From the NCBI RefSeq assembly GCF_032854445.1, contig NC_088300.1, positions 59,992,984 through 60,056,983 on the forward strand: DNA of 64,000 nucleotides, written 5' to 3'. The position numbers were made by a program, and so were the translations under genes. Under the pieces are notes generated by a model. The model did no database searches, had not been told where the DNA came from, and worked only from the letters and a program-made list of their open reading frames with translations. The DNA is from Liolophura sinensis. Lineage: Eukaryota; Mollusca; Polyplacophora; Chitonida; Chitonidae. Below are positions 1 to 12,440 of this stretch, piece after piece; the first letter of the stretch is position 1, and each line of letters opens with the position of its first letter.

Positions 1-79
1 TTTGTGTGGTAATAAAAATTTTAATCTTCGCTTTGAAAGTTTACCTTACAAATGTGTCCTTGTTTAATTTCTCTTACAG

Positions 80-3000
80 CATAAAACAATGCACAAAGAA
101 GAACTAACGATGAGTGAAGCAGAGAAAACTGTGAGAAAACAGGTTGAGAAAAATGCTCCAAAAAGCCAACAGAAGAAAACTACTGAGTTAGCTGCCCTTG
201 GGAAAACAGGATTCGCCAAAGAGCAGCCCCAAAAGGGTAATGGCAGAAACTTGAAGGGCATCCTAATCCATGTGAAACAGTAATCATGAAAAGCATACAA
301 ATTGCTGTGTACATTTCTCACATCATGTGAATTTGACATTGCAGTTTTTTAAAACTAAATACTGAAATGTTCATAATTCCTGAATCTTCTGAAGACAATT
401 TGTATTCATGGGCTTATACTCACCTTATTTTAATTTAAATATATACATCATAAATTTTTGTGTGTCAAGATTTTAACGTATTGAATGTTGTTTCCATTAG
501 TATGTATTGGGTATATCCTAGGTGTATTCCAAACACTGAAACATTAAAGAATTTCATGAATGTAATCAGGATACTCTTAGCTGTGTTTGGTGATATAAAC
601 TTATATATGTATATACTTTACCTTGTGTTTGTTTACAACACAGCATATACCTTCTGAAATGATAGGTATGTGATGAAATTTTACATGTTGTTCCCCATAG
701 TTAAGTAGAACTCCCCTCTGTAGAAGGTCAGCCTCCCCACAAGCCAGCGTCCACCTCATCCTCTCCCTCTCACAGCATGTCACGGCCTAGCAACGAGAAG
801 AAGATACGTCTCTCCACATCTGATGGTCGACAGGTCAGCCATGCTTTATGTCTTCAGTTTTCACGTGCGCTTTGTTTAATATAATTGTACATCCTGTATG
901 AATTAAGAAGTTATAAATCATGTTATTCATTCACTCATCAACAAGGTGATGTATTTGGATGCCAGTGTTGTTTTTACCCACATGTTTGGTTTGCCATATC
1001 CACAGCTTGTTGCATTAGGAACCAGGACCTTGTTCCTAGAAACATTACAGGATCAGTATCTCTGAAAGCAATGCTGGAAGAATGAAACAGATCTGAGATA
1101 TAGCTGGACTGTTACATGACCTATAATATTACATCACGTCATGTACACTTGAGGTTAATTTTGAACACCAAGGAGTGTTTCAAAATTATACTAGATAGAT
1201 TATGGAGTAGATAAATCTTGCCTATTTTCTGCAGAATGGTATTTGAAGATGATGAGTGCATGTATACATTGCTCTGTTCATTGTGTTTGGGCAGGTCATG
1301 CTGACGTTCACCTCTGATTGTGACATATCAGGAGTTACAGGAGTTGGTTGAGAAAGAGACCAGCGTTCCTGTGTCAAGGCAAAGGCTACGGTTCAGGGTT
1401 TCCTCCCAGAGAGCTGAAACCTAAGGAAGGGGAGACAATCCAGGCCACAGTGCCTCTACAGCATGGGGATAAGGTCATGCTGGAGATGTTACCCGATCAG
1501 AGTCAAACCACTATCACAAAAGGTAAGTTAGAAACTGTCTGATCAAGAAGGAGCCGGGTGGTAATGAAACCTGCTGGAATGCTTTGAAATAAGGGTAAAT
1601 TAACTTGCTTGGTTTCGTTTATCATGTAAGTTATAGCATGTCTGCCAGCCTGCACTGCATTGTTGTAATTAGCTTTTGATATCTTATAATTCTTCCAAAT
1701 TTGCGATGTAATGTAAGTGTTGACTTTATTGTGAGGTAATTTCTGACTGAATTTTGAACAGCAACAGCTGTGGATGATATGGAGGCAGAAACATCTAGTG
1801 GAGTTAGCTCCCCTAAACACGCCTGGAGTAATTTTGACAAGACGACATTCAGCCAGGGGTCAGAACAGTGGCTGAAAGAATTGAAGGATCTTCCTCAAGG
1901 TCAGTATTTAGCCTTGTCTCCCTCTTGAAGCTACCTTATTTAGTGCTTGTCATATGTGTAGGTGTCTTTTCTAACATTAATAACGGATCTTTTCTTGAGC
2001 TGTGATACCAGCAGAATATGTGTATGTCCAAATATAGATTGCCAGCAAAAAAATTTGAGGAATTAGACATTGACAGTTCTTTTAAATGAAAAAAAACTAG
2101 AACTAATGTGTAAAGCTATGGACACTTTTTGCTTTCATATGTTAGGATTGTCAGTATTTACTGTTTTGTTTTATTTCTCTTGCTTATACTCGTGGATGTG
2201 TTTGTATTCCAGGAGGTGACAGTATTGACATGTCTATAGCCTCATTGGCCCTAATGGCTGCCGTGGCAGGTAAAGACCTTTGGGCCTACGTTCAGAGTAT
2301 GCCGCACCTGTTCTCTGTAGGGGGTCTCTTCTACAAACAAGTGGACAGAGACCTTGGACTAGTGGATGGTAAACACTGCACACTTCCGACATTACCTGGA
2401 AAGGTATGATTAATACTATGTGGTTATAACAATGTGTTGGCCCATATCACCTATTCATAATCAACTAATTTTGACTTTGTATATGGACAGAATTTGTATT
2501 TGGCTTTATTCATTTTGAGGCTGTGCAAAACTGTTTTACAGAAGTAGACAGAATATAGGTTTTAAGATCTGTTGCGTGATATAAACATGGGAAATGGATA
2601 AATACATTCAACGACATGTGGGTATGTGTTTTTTTGTTTTTTTCATGATTTTACATGTAAGAAAAATATACAAAAGTGAATTACTTCTTTGCTTGCTTGA
2701 GTAGCAGAAAACGTCATTGTTCAATATTATAGTGCTATGTTTGTCTGCATCTGATCCTCAGGTGTTTCGTTTCAACTCATCTGCTGATCGGCTGGAGATC
2801 TGTTTAGAGCCTCATGGTCACTTCCCAGTAGAACCTGGGATAGAGAAGCGTGTGTTGGCAGAGAGTAGTATGGCTGCGTCCTCCGCCTCAGGAAGCTCCA
2901 GCCAGTCCCCAAGCTCCAGCCCCTCACACAGCAGACTTCTGACTGTTGGGGGAAGCGGGGTCGTCACTCACGGTGCTGAAGCTGCTCACATTCCCTTCTC

Positions 3001-3979
3001 AGGTCAAGGTCATTCCCTGCGCTCCATGGGGGATAACAGCGCCCGTATGCCCCTCGACTTACCCGACGACTTTCATCGCGGATCTGTAGCGCGTAGAATC
3101 ACTAGTCTTCTGAATCCCAACTCTCACGAGGACTTCATACGAGAAGAGTCTGATGAAGACACAACACCAATGAATGAAGATGTTACGAAATCCGAAACAG
3201 TCAACGACAGTAAAGATAATCCAGAGCAGGCTGAGAGCGTGTCTACTAGTTACAGAAAGCTTGGGCCAGGGTACTGTGTGTTGAATCAGGAGGCTACTAA
3301 CACATCTAATGAGAATGTTGAACTGTTCAGGTCTCTGGCGCAGAGCATTGAAGAAACATTCGATACCAGTTCTATGGAAACTAGCATAGAGGAGAGAAAG
3401 GTAAGATCAATTTCTAGGATTTTTTTGCTGGTGATTTATGCAGTTCATTTACCTTATAGTGATCCGGTTGATGATGAGGATAAAGACAAGGTTTCGGGCA
3501 TCCGCCGCCATTTTTCACACTTTTTTGCGTGTTCTCATCTGCAACGCTAGAAGGGGCAAATAAACTGGCTTAAGTGTCCCTACTTGGCATTCACAGGGGC
3601 TACATCAAACTGGCTCATAGCCACTTTCTCAAGTTGACCCAGCTTATGTTTGCCCGTGTGAACAGGGTGTTATTTTCTATAAACTAATGTCATCCATGTC
3701 AAGAAATATGACAATCACAGTAAAAGTATAGTGTAAGTTATGAAACTCAGTGTTACAGTTAATGACTTTGTTCATTTAAGGTAATGATGTCATTGTGGCA
3801 AAGTAAATGGCAGAGTATCTGTTCTGGAATAGACAAGGATCGTAAGTACACGTGTTTATGTAACTTCGTTCCCTTTACAGGAAGGAAAAGAAGCGAGTCA
3901 TGAGAAAGGGACAGAGAAACAGCTGACTGAGAAAGATGGGAATGAAGACACGGATGATAAGGCTATGGATGTCTCCTGA
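80..3979 (+). CDS. VCPIP1: VCPIP1-like deubiquitinase, C-terminal half (5' part lies before the window)
   Basis: Seven exons read in frame: 80-236, 709-833, 1295-1522, 1762-1899, 2213-2403, 2762-3400 and 3881-3979 (TGA 3977-3979). All have AG acceptors and GT donors. Together they give about 524 residues. Recognised from the order of conserved blocks: KKIRL..SDGRQ, a ubiquitin-like fold ending in FPPREL and PLQHGD, then a helical block with GKDLWAY, GGLFY and DGKHC, then ADRLEICLEPHGHFPVEP, a serine-rich stretch and GQGHSLRS. This is the region after the OTU domain of VCPIP1 (VCIP135). That family is a cysteine deubiquitinase that binds p97/VCP through the UBX-like region and works in Golgi and ER membrane reassembly after mitosis. 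The catalytic OTU domain must lie upstream of base 1. The tail is acidic (EDTDDKAMDVS). Exon 1295-1522 carries two single extra bases (near 1326-1332 and 1391-1398); the total length is divisible by three only after discounting both. They are either assembly errors or real lesions. The other exons are intact. Confidence 0.92.
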
Positions 3980-6900
3980 TCACTTCGTTTTCTCTTTACT
4001 TAACCCTATAGTTTTGTTGGTCAGGCAATAACTCTTCAGTACAATGACGTCATGGCATAAATTTGCATTGCGGGATTTCAAGTCGGGTAAAAAGTAGACA
4101 GTTACTTCTTTTCTTCCCTCCTTTATTAGAAAGGAGAAACTACCCCTGCAGAGTATTTTCCTGAAAGATATCGTGCTCTTTAATAAGTTTCGTGCACAAC
4201 AAAGGCATGGAAAACAAGGCTTAAGTACATGTACTCTAAATGACCATAAAATTTGTCCATGACTGACTTGCCCATTTTTCCTAATTCTGAGAGTTGTATT
4301 GATTTTAGAAAGTTGTTTTGAGGTTTGCTTGGAACATGGGATGATATTCTACTGGAAAAATTGTAATTTTAAGCTCCAAATATAATATTTTATGACATTT
4401 ATTTGCCTCTAAAGATGCAGTTTTGTGGGTGAAATTTGGGGTCATTTAGGGTATGTTATGAAGTGTTTTCAGAAATTGATTTTTCTTCAGAAAAATTGTT
4501 TTGATAGACGAGATCTTGCTGGTCTAAGAAACACCCACATCCAGGATATGTCTATTCTGCCTACTCCTTCAACCATTTCACAGGTTGACCAGGTATTGTT
4601 TTAAACATACTATATTTCACTTAAAGTGTGCTATGTGAAAATGTACTTTCAGAGGGCACAGGTATATAAAGGCCTTGAAATGACACTGAATGAAATTAAT
4701 CATGCTTCACCATAAACTCTGAAGTGGAACCATGAGGTGAATAAATCTATCTGAACTTGAATCAAACATAATGAGAGACTTAGCAGATGTTAAACTTTCA
4801 GTTAAAGACAGAGGATATTTCTCTCTCTCTCTGAACTGTAAGGTTATTGTTTTTGTTAGGCCCAGATGTTGACAAACCATACAAATATGAAATGAATGAT
4901 CACAATTATTTATCCATAAGGTGGACAAATTGCCTTCAAACTTTCCCCTCAACTCTTGAAGACTAGGGTACTGATCAACTCTTACCACACTTCAAATCCT
5001 AACATGCACAGCCTTCAGAATAAGTGAGGTTATTGTGTCCTGGGCCTATCAACATAATAGTTCTAACTTAAGCTGTTGTGTTCATTGCTTACGTGTACAC
5101 TATGTAGATATATCCTGCTCCTTACATAAATGTTATTATGTATGATACGAGTGTGGTAATTAATTTTGCCGGGTTGATTTAAGCCCTGTTTTGTTTTACC
5201 TAATATGACAGGTAACTTATAATTTGATATCTTATTGTTTGAAGTCTTTTTCATGTAAATAGACATTCTTCAAGTTTCCTCTTTGTATACTTCATATTGT
5301 TTGTGATAAACCTGTTGTGGCATTTAACTGTTGGTAAATCAAAATACTTGTACATGTTGTAAATAGCATTTTAAGCTAGTGAGAGTCCTTAAGACCTGCA
5401 CGCAGATAAAATCTTACCTATGAAGTGCAGCCAAGAAGTAACTGACTGCTTTCCGGTTTATTCCACAGAGATTTGAAAGCTCTTTTTCTCTCTAGGATTT
5501 ATGTTTTTTATGAATACATATCAGGAAGTTCCAAAAGCTGGGCACTTCAACGCAAAGTACCAGTGTGGTATATTAAACATTATGTATCACCTGAAAGATT
5601 TGGTTTTTTGGTATTTTCAAATTCTATCAAGCGGATAATACAATTAAAATCACTTTAACGATGGTAAAATCCTAACAAAGCTTATTTGATTGGAGGTAGC
5701 CATATTTGGGGGATTTCCCTCCTTGTCTACGTCAGTTGGGCAGTGTAGCACTCTCCAGTGATGTATATTTAGGAATTTATGTCAGCGGAAGTTTGTCTTT
5801 TTGGCTACTTCGATATACAGTTAGGCTGTTGCCTCATAAGGATATAAACATGGTTGTAAAACCATACTGGCTGTTTGCTAGGGCCCTCTTGAAAGTCAAG
5901 TATGTCCTGGGGCCTCTGTCACAATACTTTGTCAGTCACGTTTCTCGCAACTTCTTTCGTAAAAGACGTTGTCTATGTTATAGTGCCATAAGGTGATGTC
6001 ATTTACGAGAGAAAAGTTATGAACATTTGATGTACGAAGTGAAAATGGCCCTAGAAAGAAAATGTACTTTCATGCATGTGTATGAAAATAACAATGTCAG
6101 ACATTTCTGGAGTTTTGTAAGGTATAATATATCACTAAATAAGTGAGGTTATTCTTTTCTGGTTAATAGCAGGTGAGTTATTCTTAGCATTCGTTTTAGT
6201 TTCCTCTTGTTTTATTTGTGAGTGATATAAATTACATATAGTATGTTGGTTTTTGTGATTACTATGAAACTTGCAAAGAAATAGCCAGAATCCTGATGGA
6301 AAGTTTCCTGTTCAGAATAGTTTTCAATGTATTTTTCATGCCTCAGGTCTGCAGACTAATACATTAAATTGAAGTAAATTCTGACCATCATGGGAAACAA
6401 TAGTGCTAAATTTCTAAATATTTAATGCAATAATTTTTTGTCACCTTCATGACTTAAACAATTATGTGATAAAACAGTATATACAATAGACTTAATGTAC
6501 ATGAGCTTAATTGTGGAAAATTTAGACGTAGATTTAGGTATGTGATTGCAAACTCCTTAGAATATAGCCTTTTTTGTATCACAGGATTTACAGTTTCCTT
6601 TCTTTTGAAATCCATGTAAGCAAGATACTTTGTATTGGAATATTATGTTTGTGATGAAATGGAATGAGGTGTGTTGGAATTAACAGGCTGATATCACACA
6701 ACTGCACCTGATGAGCGTGGTTTGTACGATTGTTCCATTGTAAGACTTGTGTTTAAGGGAAAATATGATTTTTGTCCATTACAAGCATTTAAGGCCTCCA
6801 GCTTGTACATATTATAAATACAATCTAATTTTAACATAAATGTTTTAATGTGGCTTGGTGCATTGTAATTGATCAGATTATTTATCATATTTTGGACTTA

Positions 6901-8240
6901 GGAAGAAGGACTCTATTTTTGTTGATGGTGGAGTGTACAAGGTAAAGGACAGTATATGACTAAAATATTGCTTGTTTTGTGTGAATACTGCGGAATTTGA
7001 CCTGTGGAATATTTCATGCACTGTGTATAACATGTACATTAGGTAAATTTTACCTGTGATCACAGGACTAGGTTCATCATTTCTTCTGTAACCTACTCAT
7101 GAGATTATGTGTACTACTTTGTATTATATTACCTATTCATGTAGCTAACATTAAAGATTGTCCTTTGAAGGTGATGTGTAAAATGAACTGTATCCTCTTG
7201 TACATGATTGTTCTGGACAACACTTCGGCTCAGTCAGGTCCAAGCTGTGTACTTCACTCCTATTTCTCTACTTCTCCATCTGTCTGATCAAGCCATTAGT
7301 GCATACTGTCTGCTACAAATATTCAGCATTCCAGTGGGTCATATCCGTGGCATTGACATACTTATACATTATTTAATGATTCAGTCAACAGTCATCTGAT
7401 TATGTTGATGCAAGCTGCGCATTAAATTGATACCTTTAAAATGCACAAAGAATCAGTGTGGTATGACTAGTACACATCCAGTTGCAGGACCACATGTGGG
7501 GATATCGGGTTAATGTAAAACCTTGGTTGTCAAACAACATGTACATTGAAGGCTACAAGTAGTGTTGAAATTATTATTGATAGTTGACTCTCAATTTAGA
7601 CTGGTTTAACCGAATTTAAATGAGATTGTGTAGATACTGTATGGATCAGTGGAATTAATAGTGATTTAGAGGAAAACAAGAATGAATTAGGCCCTCTTGT
7701 TTAAGTAGTCAAAGATTTAGCAGTCATTTTATTTCATACAAACCACATTCTTGCAGGTTCCACTTAAAGCCCTGTGTTTGTTCTCTGTGTAAGCACAACT
7801 TCTAATTCTTTCACTTTTGCATGGATATAGGGTTTAGTTTAATTACATAGCGGCGGTACTCGAGTGTTTTAAAGTGCGGTTTGAGCTGTGCCTTAAAATT
7901 GTTGCAAATGCCTGAAATCAAGCAGTTATTGTTCTGTTTTGTTTTTTGTTGTACGTTTAAAGTACATGAATAATGTATTTTAAGAACAAAGAGTTTGTTC
8001 AGAAGTGTTGAAAATTATTTGAAAGTGAAAGAAAAATTATGCTATACAGTGAATTAGTATAAGCAACATGTACATGTAGTATTGGCATAAGCACCATATT
8101 TAGATTTGACTGTGATACCTGAAAAATATTATCACTTCTAATTTGATTATGGAAGCCAAATGACCCATTATCTTGGTTTAGTAATGGAACTCTGTCGATA
8201 AATATCTGATCTTATCAATTGTGTTCTTGCTAATGTATTT
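3980..8240. other. 3' UTR / AT-rich flank of the VCPIP1-like gene
   Basis: About 4.3 kb of AT-rich sequence without coding character. Open frames are short and lack splice context. Part is probably 3' UTR. The first well-placed AATAAA signals that I noted on the plus strand are far downstream, at 8928-8933 and 8947-8952, so the end of the transcript is not fixed by the sequence. Confidence 0.4.
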
Positions 8241-8246
8241 AAGGGT

Positions 8247-8380
8247 TTCACACCTTCGTCTTGGTGTTTGTTGTGTAACCCGGCATCGATACGCGCATTC
8301 TCGGGATTTGACTCGGTACGAAACAAGGTTCAGGGGTATCGGGCTACACAACTAACACCAAGACAAAGGCGTTAAAGTCT
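8247..8380. mobile_element. Hairpin (fold-back) element with ~37-base inverted repeats
   Basis: The left arm contains CGTCTTGGTGTTTGTTGTGT and ends in AACCCG. The right arm, read on the other strand, gives TGTCTTGGTGTTAGTTGTGT and then AGCCCG. The arms match over about 37 bases with few mismatches. They enclose a short loop with a further GCATCGATAC / GTATCGGGCT pairing. This is the shape of a small non-autonomous DNA element or a strong hairpin. A run of 14 C follows at about 8386-8399. No target-site duplication is clear. Confidence 0.55.
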
Positions 8381-8927
8381 ATTCTCCCCCCCCCCCCCCT
8401 CGCCCAGACTCCTTCTGCAAAGGTCATTTTCTATAGTTAACCTTTATATAAACCATAAAAGGAAATCTAACAAACTCAAATTCTTTCATTTGTAGAAATA
8501 AACAGCATGGAATGTATTTGGGAAGGTAAACGTACCGGCCGGTGTGTTACCTGACACACTCGATGTGGTTTGAAAGGTCATCTCTATATTAATATGTATA
8601 TTTGCACAGGGCTCGCAATTAACAGGGGGAAGAATTTGATTTAAATCTGACTAAATATCAGATATTTTTTTTTATCGCCTATTATTGTGACAAGAATTTG
8701 TGTAGCGGTTACTAGAAAATAGAAAGAGTAAAACATGTAGACATATTTGTCTTCAGAGTGAGTTACACTTAGGTATGAGATTGGTTTTACTCCATCAAGA
8801 CACAGCGTCTCTGGGTTACTGTTTACTTAACATTGTTCGCTTGTCCACTTTGGAATTGGGCTAATGACTTCTATGTACAATCAAGATGGATATCATTTCT
8901 TGCATATTCGAAAGATGTAATGAAACC

Positions 8928-8952
8928 AATAAAAACTGATGTGCAAAATAAA
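8928..8952 (+). promoter_or_regulatory. Two candidate polyadenylation signals
   Basis: AATAAA occurs at 8928-8933 and again at 8947-8952, downstream of the VCPIP1-like gene on the same strand. If used, the 3' UTR would be nearly 5 kb. The hexamer is common by chance in AT-rich DNA, so this is only a candidate. Confidence 0.25.
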
Positions 8953-9119
8953 TATGCTTTGAAACTTAAAAATAGGCTCTTTTTACTTTTGAATAGAGAA
9001 AAGCACTCTGAAACCTTTTAGATCGTGGCCAGAATATGTGTAACAGTGACCACAGTGTTATGTCTTCTTCCATTTGGTTTTAGGTCAGTTAACACCCATA
9101 ATATACAGACATATAATTA

Positions 9120-9345
9120 AATCCCAAACTCTCATTGGCTCAGACCTTTAAAACGCTGGTTCACTGCGTTTATCAGCCACTTGACAAATGAGATCGCATG
9201 TGCAAATCAAGGTTTTTGCTATTTCCACTGCGGCTTCAAGCCAGGAGGTTTGTCAGTTACCTGGCGGATTTGAAGCTCAGTGGTTACTCGAGACACTCCA
9301 TTTTCTCCACCAATAAACCTCACTGCCGTCGTATATGAAGCTGAA
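9120..9345. repeat. Old, degraded SINE-like copy
   Basis: The stretch CTCCACCAATAAACCTCACT followed by GCCGTCGTATATGAAG resembles the 3' body of the SINEs elsewhere in this window (CCACCATAATGCTGGCCGCC, then GTCGTATAAGTGAAATATTC), with many changes. Limits are approximate. Confidence 0.35.
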
Positions 9346-9813
9346 AATTCTTATTCTTTTGCAATATACAAACAACAACAGTATAATATTAGGTCTATAC
9401 AGGAGATTTTAGCAGAAAATCGTTCAGCATAAATCCAGTAGAATTTTTCCTGTTATTTTATAATAGCCAAAATAATTACCTTTCACAAAATATCAACCTC
9501 GTCTGTGCCCATGTTACTGTTCAAATAGTTCGTAAAAATTATAACGCAGGCCACTTTCATTAATTTTAGAATAATTTAATATTATAAATAAAAAAGGTAC
9601 ATTAACCAGTCTGACATTTCTTGAAAGGCCTTAATTTTAACCATTCTTGGTAAAAAAAAAGTACTGAATATTGTCGAGCAAATCGTGGCTTTTGTGCCAA
9701 AAATCTCCGGTATAGCCTCTTTAAATACTAGTACCAGCACGAAGAATTCATGTTTTTTTTCTATAAATTTCACAAATTGAAATATCCACGTGCAGGTGAG
9801 GATTTACCGTCTT

Positions 9814-12440
9814 CTAGTGATGTGGCTTGCCGTGATGGTCATAGTGTGACCAGGTACGGATCAGAGCGTAGAGACTGTCTCCTGGACAGTCGGTACTTCC
9901 CGCGTCACGGTGCCCGTACAGCTTGTAAGAGCTGGTGATCATCCCTTTGCTGATGGCGCAGCCTAGCCAGGCTTGCGCCGCGTCAAGCGCCGCCTTACCC
10001 GGGTTGTGTGTCATGTAGCTTCCCATGAAGGACAGAGCCAGAGCTACAGAGTTATATCCCTTTGTATGGGCACCCACCTTGTCCCAGCCACGCCCCTCGT
10101 ATATGCGACCGTCCTCTCCGACCAGGAAGCTATAGCCTATGTCACTCCAGCCTGGGTTGAAAGAAAAAATGGTCATTGCATGATAAAAGTCTTAGAATGA
10201 TTAATGCTGATTTGAAGAAATCTCTCTCTATGATGGCTTGAAAAACGCGAGTCTATAAGATGGTTTGAAAACATCCGCTTTATAATGGATTTACGGTATC
10301 CTATTCAAGATTTTAAATCAATCTCAATGTTTTAGAAACATGTATATCATTATTATCAGGTTTAGATATGCTCATAGGAGGCATGTGGCCTGTTGGTATA
10401 TGGGGCTCGTTCACGTTGTCCTTGAAAGATCGTCATAGAATACGGTACATCAACAGTTAAAAAGTTATGATCGAAAATACATGTTATTTGAGTTTTCAAG
10501 TCGTTCCACTATCGATATTTCAAAACATCACAGTCCACCATTCATTTCAAACTCAAGCATGCAGAATGATGACATTTTCAAACAAATGTAGTACGATGAC
10601 ACTCTCAAGTTCTTCATGACGCCGTATCCATTGCCCACAAGCTTACAGTCATGGGATTATAAGCCGTCAATTCTGCCGTAATATGTCCCACAGAGTTAAT
10701 CCAAATCCATGCTTTTCCATATCTTCATGTGATTATAGACCTACGAGACCTTTGTGTCCATAATTGGAAAGCCAATATTGTTTGTATTCTCATATCTATA
10801 TACATGTACTGAAAACGTACAAAATATGCTGTAAAAATAAATAGGCTGATTTGCATTAGCAGCAGGAATGGATCTCTTGCAAAAGAATTCTAAGATCTCT
10901 CCTAGAATGTGCTTTTCATTATCTACGCTAGACCCTGCTTTATATGTAAAATGGTGGCGGGTGCAAGCAGTCGATGTGGACCCCATTTGCATACGAAGAG
11001 ATCAGAGTATTAAAGGACAACAGGCCTATTGTGGGTTATAGTAGCAAGTGTCACCTCTGGAGTCCATGTGGAAGTTCTGTATGCCCCTCATCCTGACGGA
11101 ACAGTCGTGCTCATTAAAACAGGCCGGCGTCTCTGTGTGATGGATGAACACCTGGGACACAGGGTTCCGCAGGTGGGACACGCTCTTCGGGGCCCGGGCA
11201 CCCCACTGGCTCCGACTCACAATCGTCAGCCCCGGACAACCGGAACTGTGGGCTGGGGACAAGACAACAGCAACCTGTGTTTGCTCATATATATAGGGAA
11301 AAAGAACTTTGGGCGATTTAAAATATTTATCTGTCTCAACCGTGAAGTGACGTCATATATTTAGTGAAAAGTTCTTGACTAATAAATATTGTGCCTGGTG
11401 ATGGCAAGATCAATTATGATTTGGCTTGATTGATAGAGACCCTTTTTCTTGCTGATGACACTACAGCGTACGTAATCACAAAATAGGACCTAGCATCAAT
11501 TAGCTTACCTAGAGTCCACGAAGTGTACAAATCTTTAAAGTTCGAAACCAGAAATTAACCCTTTATCCATTTGTTTCCAATTTTACAAAACTTTCAAACA
11601 TTTTTTCGTCCCCGGTATAGTTGGATGACAGGAGTTTCTTTGCATCAAAACTTACATCCTGTGGGCATACAGCAGCGATTGTGGACCCCACCAGGGCAAA
11701 GTCCAGAGTGGTACTCCCCAGAGCAGTGATGATGGTCCTCCTGACACACCCCACCCTCCGGGCTGCAGTGATCAGCCGCTGAAATAACAACAGCACGAAA
11801 TATCGTGTATGTAAAGTTCGGTACCCACACTATATTATATTAATGTCAACTTATTTGGAGTAAAATAGGGATGTCTTTGCATTTTTTTTTATGTTTGCTG
11901 AACCCCGGTCACTGGACTCTTCTTACAACTTCATAAAGGTTTGTTTACTGTGCCCATTTGTTTTGAAGAGCGTTAGCTAATATTGATATTAAATCATATT
12001 TTATATTTAAAAATTTAGCCAAACTCAACAGTCAATGCAGTTCTCCAAAGTTAAAGTTTCACAGCAGCAGTTTAAGCTCATATTTAACGTATTGGTACAC
12101 ACTTTTTTTTAGGCTAAGTACAAAACTGAAGACTTGCCTTAAAGTTAAATCTTGTATTAAGTCTTCAACCAGATTTGAACAACCGGGCCCAGGTACACAT
12201 TTTTTTGGCTAACTACAAAATTGAAAACTTGGTTTAAAGTTGAATATTGTTATTAAATCTTAAACCAGTTTAGAACAACCGGGCCCAGCTGTTCATTACA
12301 CTCTAGAATGGGTCTATATGGGTGTAGAATCATGTTTGGCTTTAACCTACATGACGAAGACGAAGCTATTAATTACGACTATTTAACTCACCTTGAGTAT
12401 GTGCCAGAAGTCCGACCAAACACAACCACATGGAAACCAT
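9814..12440 (-). CDS. Secreted peptidoglycan recognition protein with Cys-rich domain and complete amidase site
   Basis: Four exons on the minus strand: 12440-12392, 11778-11656, 11252-11055 and 10151-9814. They join in phase (all introns phase 1) into 235 residues. Exon 1 encodes a signal peptide (MVSMWLCLVGLLAHTQ). Exon 2 encodes residues 17-57 with six cysteines (21, 28, 35, 44, 52, 53) in the pattern C-GGVC-CSG-SGLCPGG-RCC, a small disulfide module seen fused to invertebrate PGRPs and lysozymes. Exons 3-4 are a PGRP / amidase_2 domain (about 65-225). The expected residues of a zinc N-acetylmuramoyl-L-alanine amidase are present: H95 (HHT), Y130 (DIGY), H204 (YGHRD) and C212 (TDCPG). The conserved C102-C108 disulfide pair is also present. 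Such enzymes cut the lactyl amide bond of peptidoglycan stem peptides outside the cell. The function is inferred from these residues. An AG at the start of a possible 5' UTR exon lies near 12480. Confidence 0.95.
12094..12289 (-). mobile_element. Two tandem copies of a ~98-base GGGCCC-ended MITE-like repeat
   Basis: Two adjacent, similar segments (12094-12192 and 12192-12289) each end in GAACAACCGGGCCCAG. Each contains a related body: GGCTAA(G/C)TACAAAA then TTGAA, and ATTAA(G)TCTTAAACCAG. Read on the minus strand they start GGGCCCGGTTGTTC. The same end is seen again at 62984. They lie within the first intron region of the minus-strand PGRP gene. Confidence 0.6.
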
